From Mayamaea pseudoterrestris (Eukaryota > Bacillariophyta > Bacillariophyceae > Sellaphorales > Sellaphoraceae), in NCBI GenBank assembly GCA_027923505.1, contig BROI01000021.1, positions 605,209-669,208 of the forward strand: a stretch of 64,000 nt of DNA. Direction: 5' to 3'. The notes beneath the pieces are model-generated. The model was not told the DNA's origin and did no database searches. It saw nothing but the letters and a program-made list of their open reading frames with translations. Within the stretch, counting starts at the first letter, position 1; each line of letters opens with the position of its first letter. Positions 63,861-64,000 of the stretch are shown one piece after another. The position numbers and the translations under genes are program-made.

Positions 63861-64000
63861 ACAAAACGTGGGACAAAATCTGAATCGCGTCCGATAAGAA
63901 GAGTTGTCGGTTCTGTCTGTGGCCTGACTGTCATTGACATTTTGCGAAGACACCGGCGATCTGCGACGATTACGCTGCCTGCGCGCTTCTCCTTCTTGCT
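63692..64000 (-). other. Open frame running off the right edge, unassigned
   Basis: 103 codons without a stop from the window edge to 63692, containing TTLLIGRDSDFVPRFVKRL. It overlaps the plus-strand fragments in antisense and matches no family I know. Could be the end of a gene beyond the window or chance. Confidence 0.2.

Overview
The window is nuclear DNA of a photosynthetic stramenopile, most likely a diatom. Three observations support this. First, genes have short GT-AG introns (roughly 70-260 bp) and no operon logic, and they include eukaryote-only families (dynein intermediate chain, NAA15, ELP6, PUM3, Rheb-like GTPase, eS24). Second, several predicted proteins begin with a signal peptide whose cleavage point is followed by Phe in an ASAFAP-like context, the bipartite plastid pre-sequence of red-derived secondary plastids. 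Third, there is a DUF6824 protein, a family abundant in diatoms. I cannot name the species.

Layout from left to right. 1-987 (-): 5' part of a cytoplasmic dynein intermediate chain, cut by the window edge. 1490-2550 (-): rhomboid protease. 3086-4585 (+): papain-type protease. 4885-6147 (-): membrane-anchored GH16. 6345-8129 (+): DDX49/Dbp8 helicase. 8194-10320 (-): GEN1/SEND1-type nuclease. 10734-12488 (-): ENTH/ANTH protein with a signal peptide. 12721-13434 (+): AK6. 13473-16308 (-): NAA15. 16593-16895 (+): LYR protein. 16931-18481 (-): UDP-GlcNAc pyrophosphorylase. 18832-21781 (+): LRR protein. 22253-25697 (-): secreted 65-residue-repeat protein. 26252-27434 (+): plastid-type two-repeat protein. 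27853-28549 (+): NDK. 29546-30698 (+): DUF6824. 30820-31902 (-): ELP6. 32054-33016 (+): plastid TPR-like protein. 33206-33946 (-): methyltransferase. 34326-34919 (+): Rheb-like GTPase. 35063-39394 (-): RIC1-like. 39588-42722 (+): ARM protein. 43038-44654 (+): multispan protein. 44779-47232 (-): plastid GyrB. 47462-49279 (+): PUM3. 49303-50581 (-): SET methyltransferase with a broken frame. 50785-55020 (+): TRF4-type nucleotidyltransferase. 55052-56146 (-): PhyH dioxygenase. 56560-57570 (+): Fes1/HspBP1. 57649-58139 (-): eS24.

The gene order is strongly alternating: mostly convergent pairs separated by tens of bases and divergent pairs sharing about 150-550 bp. Functional themes are ribosome biogenesis and translation (DDX49, AK6, PUM3, eS24, ELP6, NAA15), plastid biology (GyrB, SET enzyme, TPR-like and two-repeat proteins, possibly the 65-residue-repeat protein) and membrane traffic (RIC1-like, ENTH/ANTH, dynein).

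The right end behaves differently. From about 59.2 kb to 64 kb I find no intact gene. There is a triose-phosphate-type translocator copy broken by at least six frameshifts, a second broken minus-strand gene at 60.8-61.2 kb, and scattered plus-strand fragments at 61.5-63.9 kb. This is either a pseudogene graveyard or a low-accuracy consensus.

The leads I would follow first are the repeat protein at 22-25.7 kb (architecture resembling multivalent condensate or pyrenoid linkers), the signal-peptide ENTH/ANTH protein, and the frame-broken SET and translocator genes.
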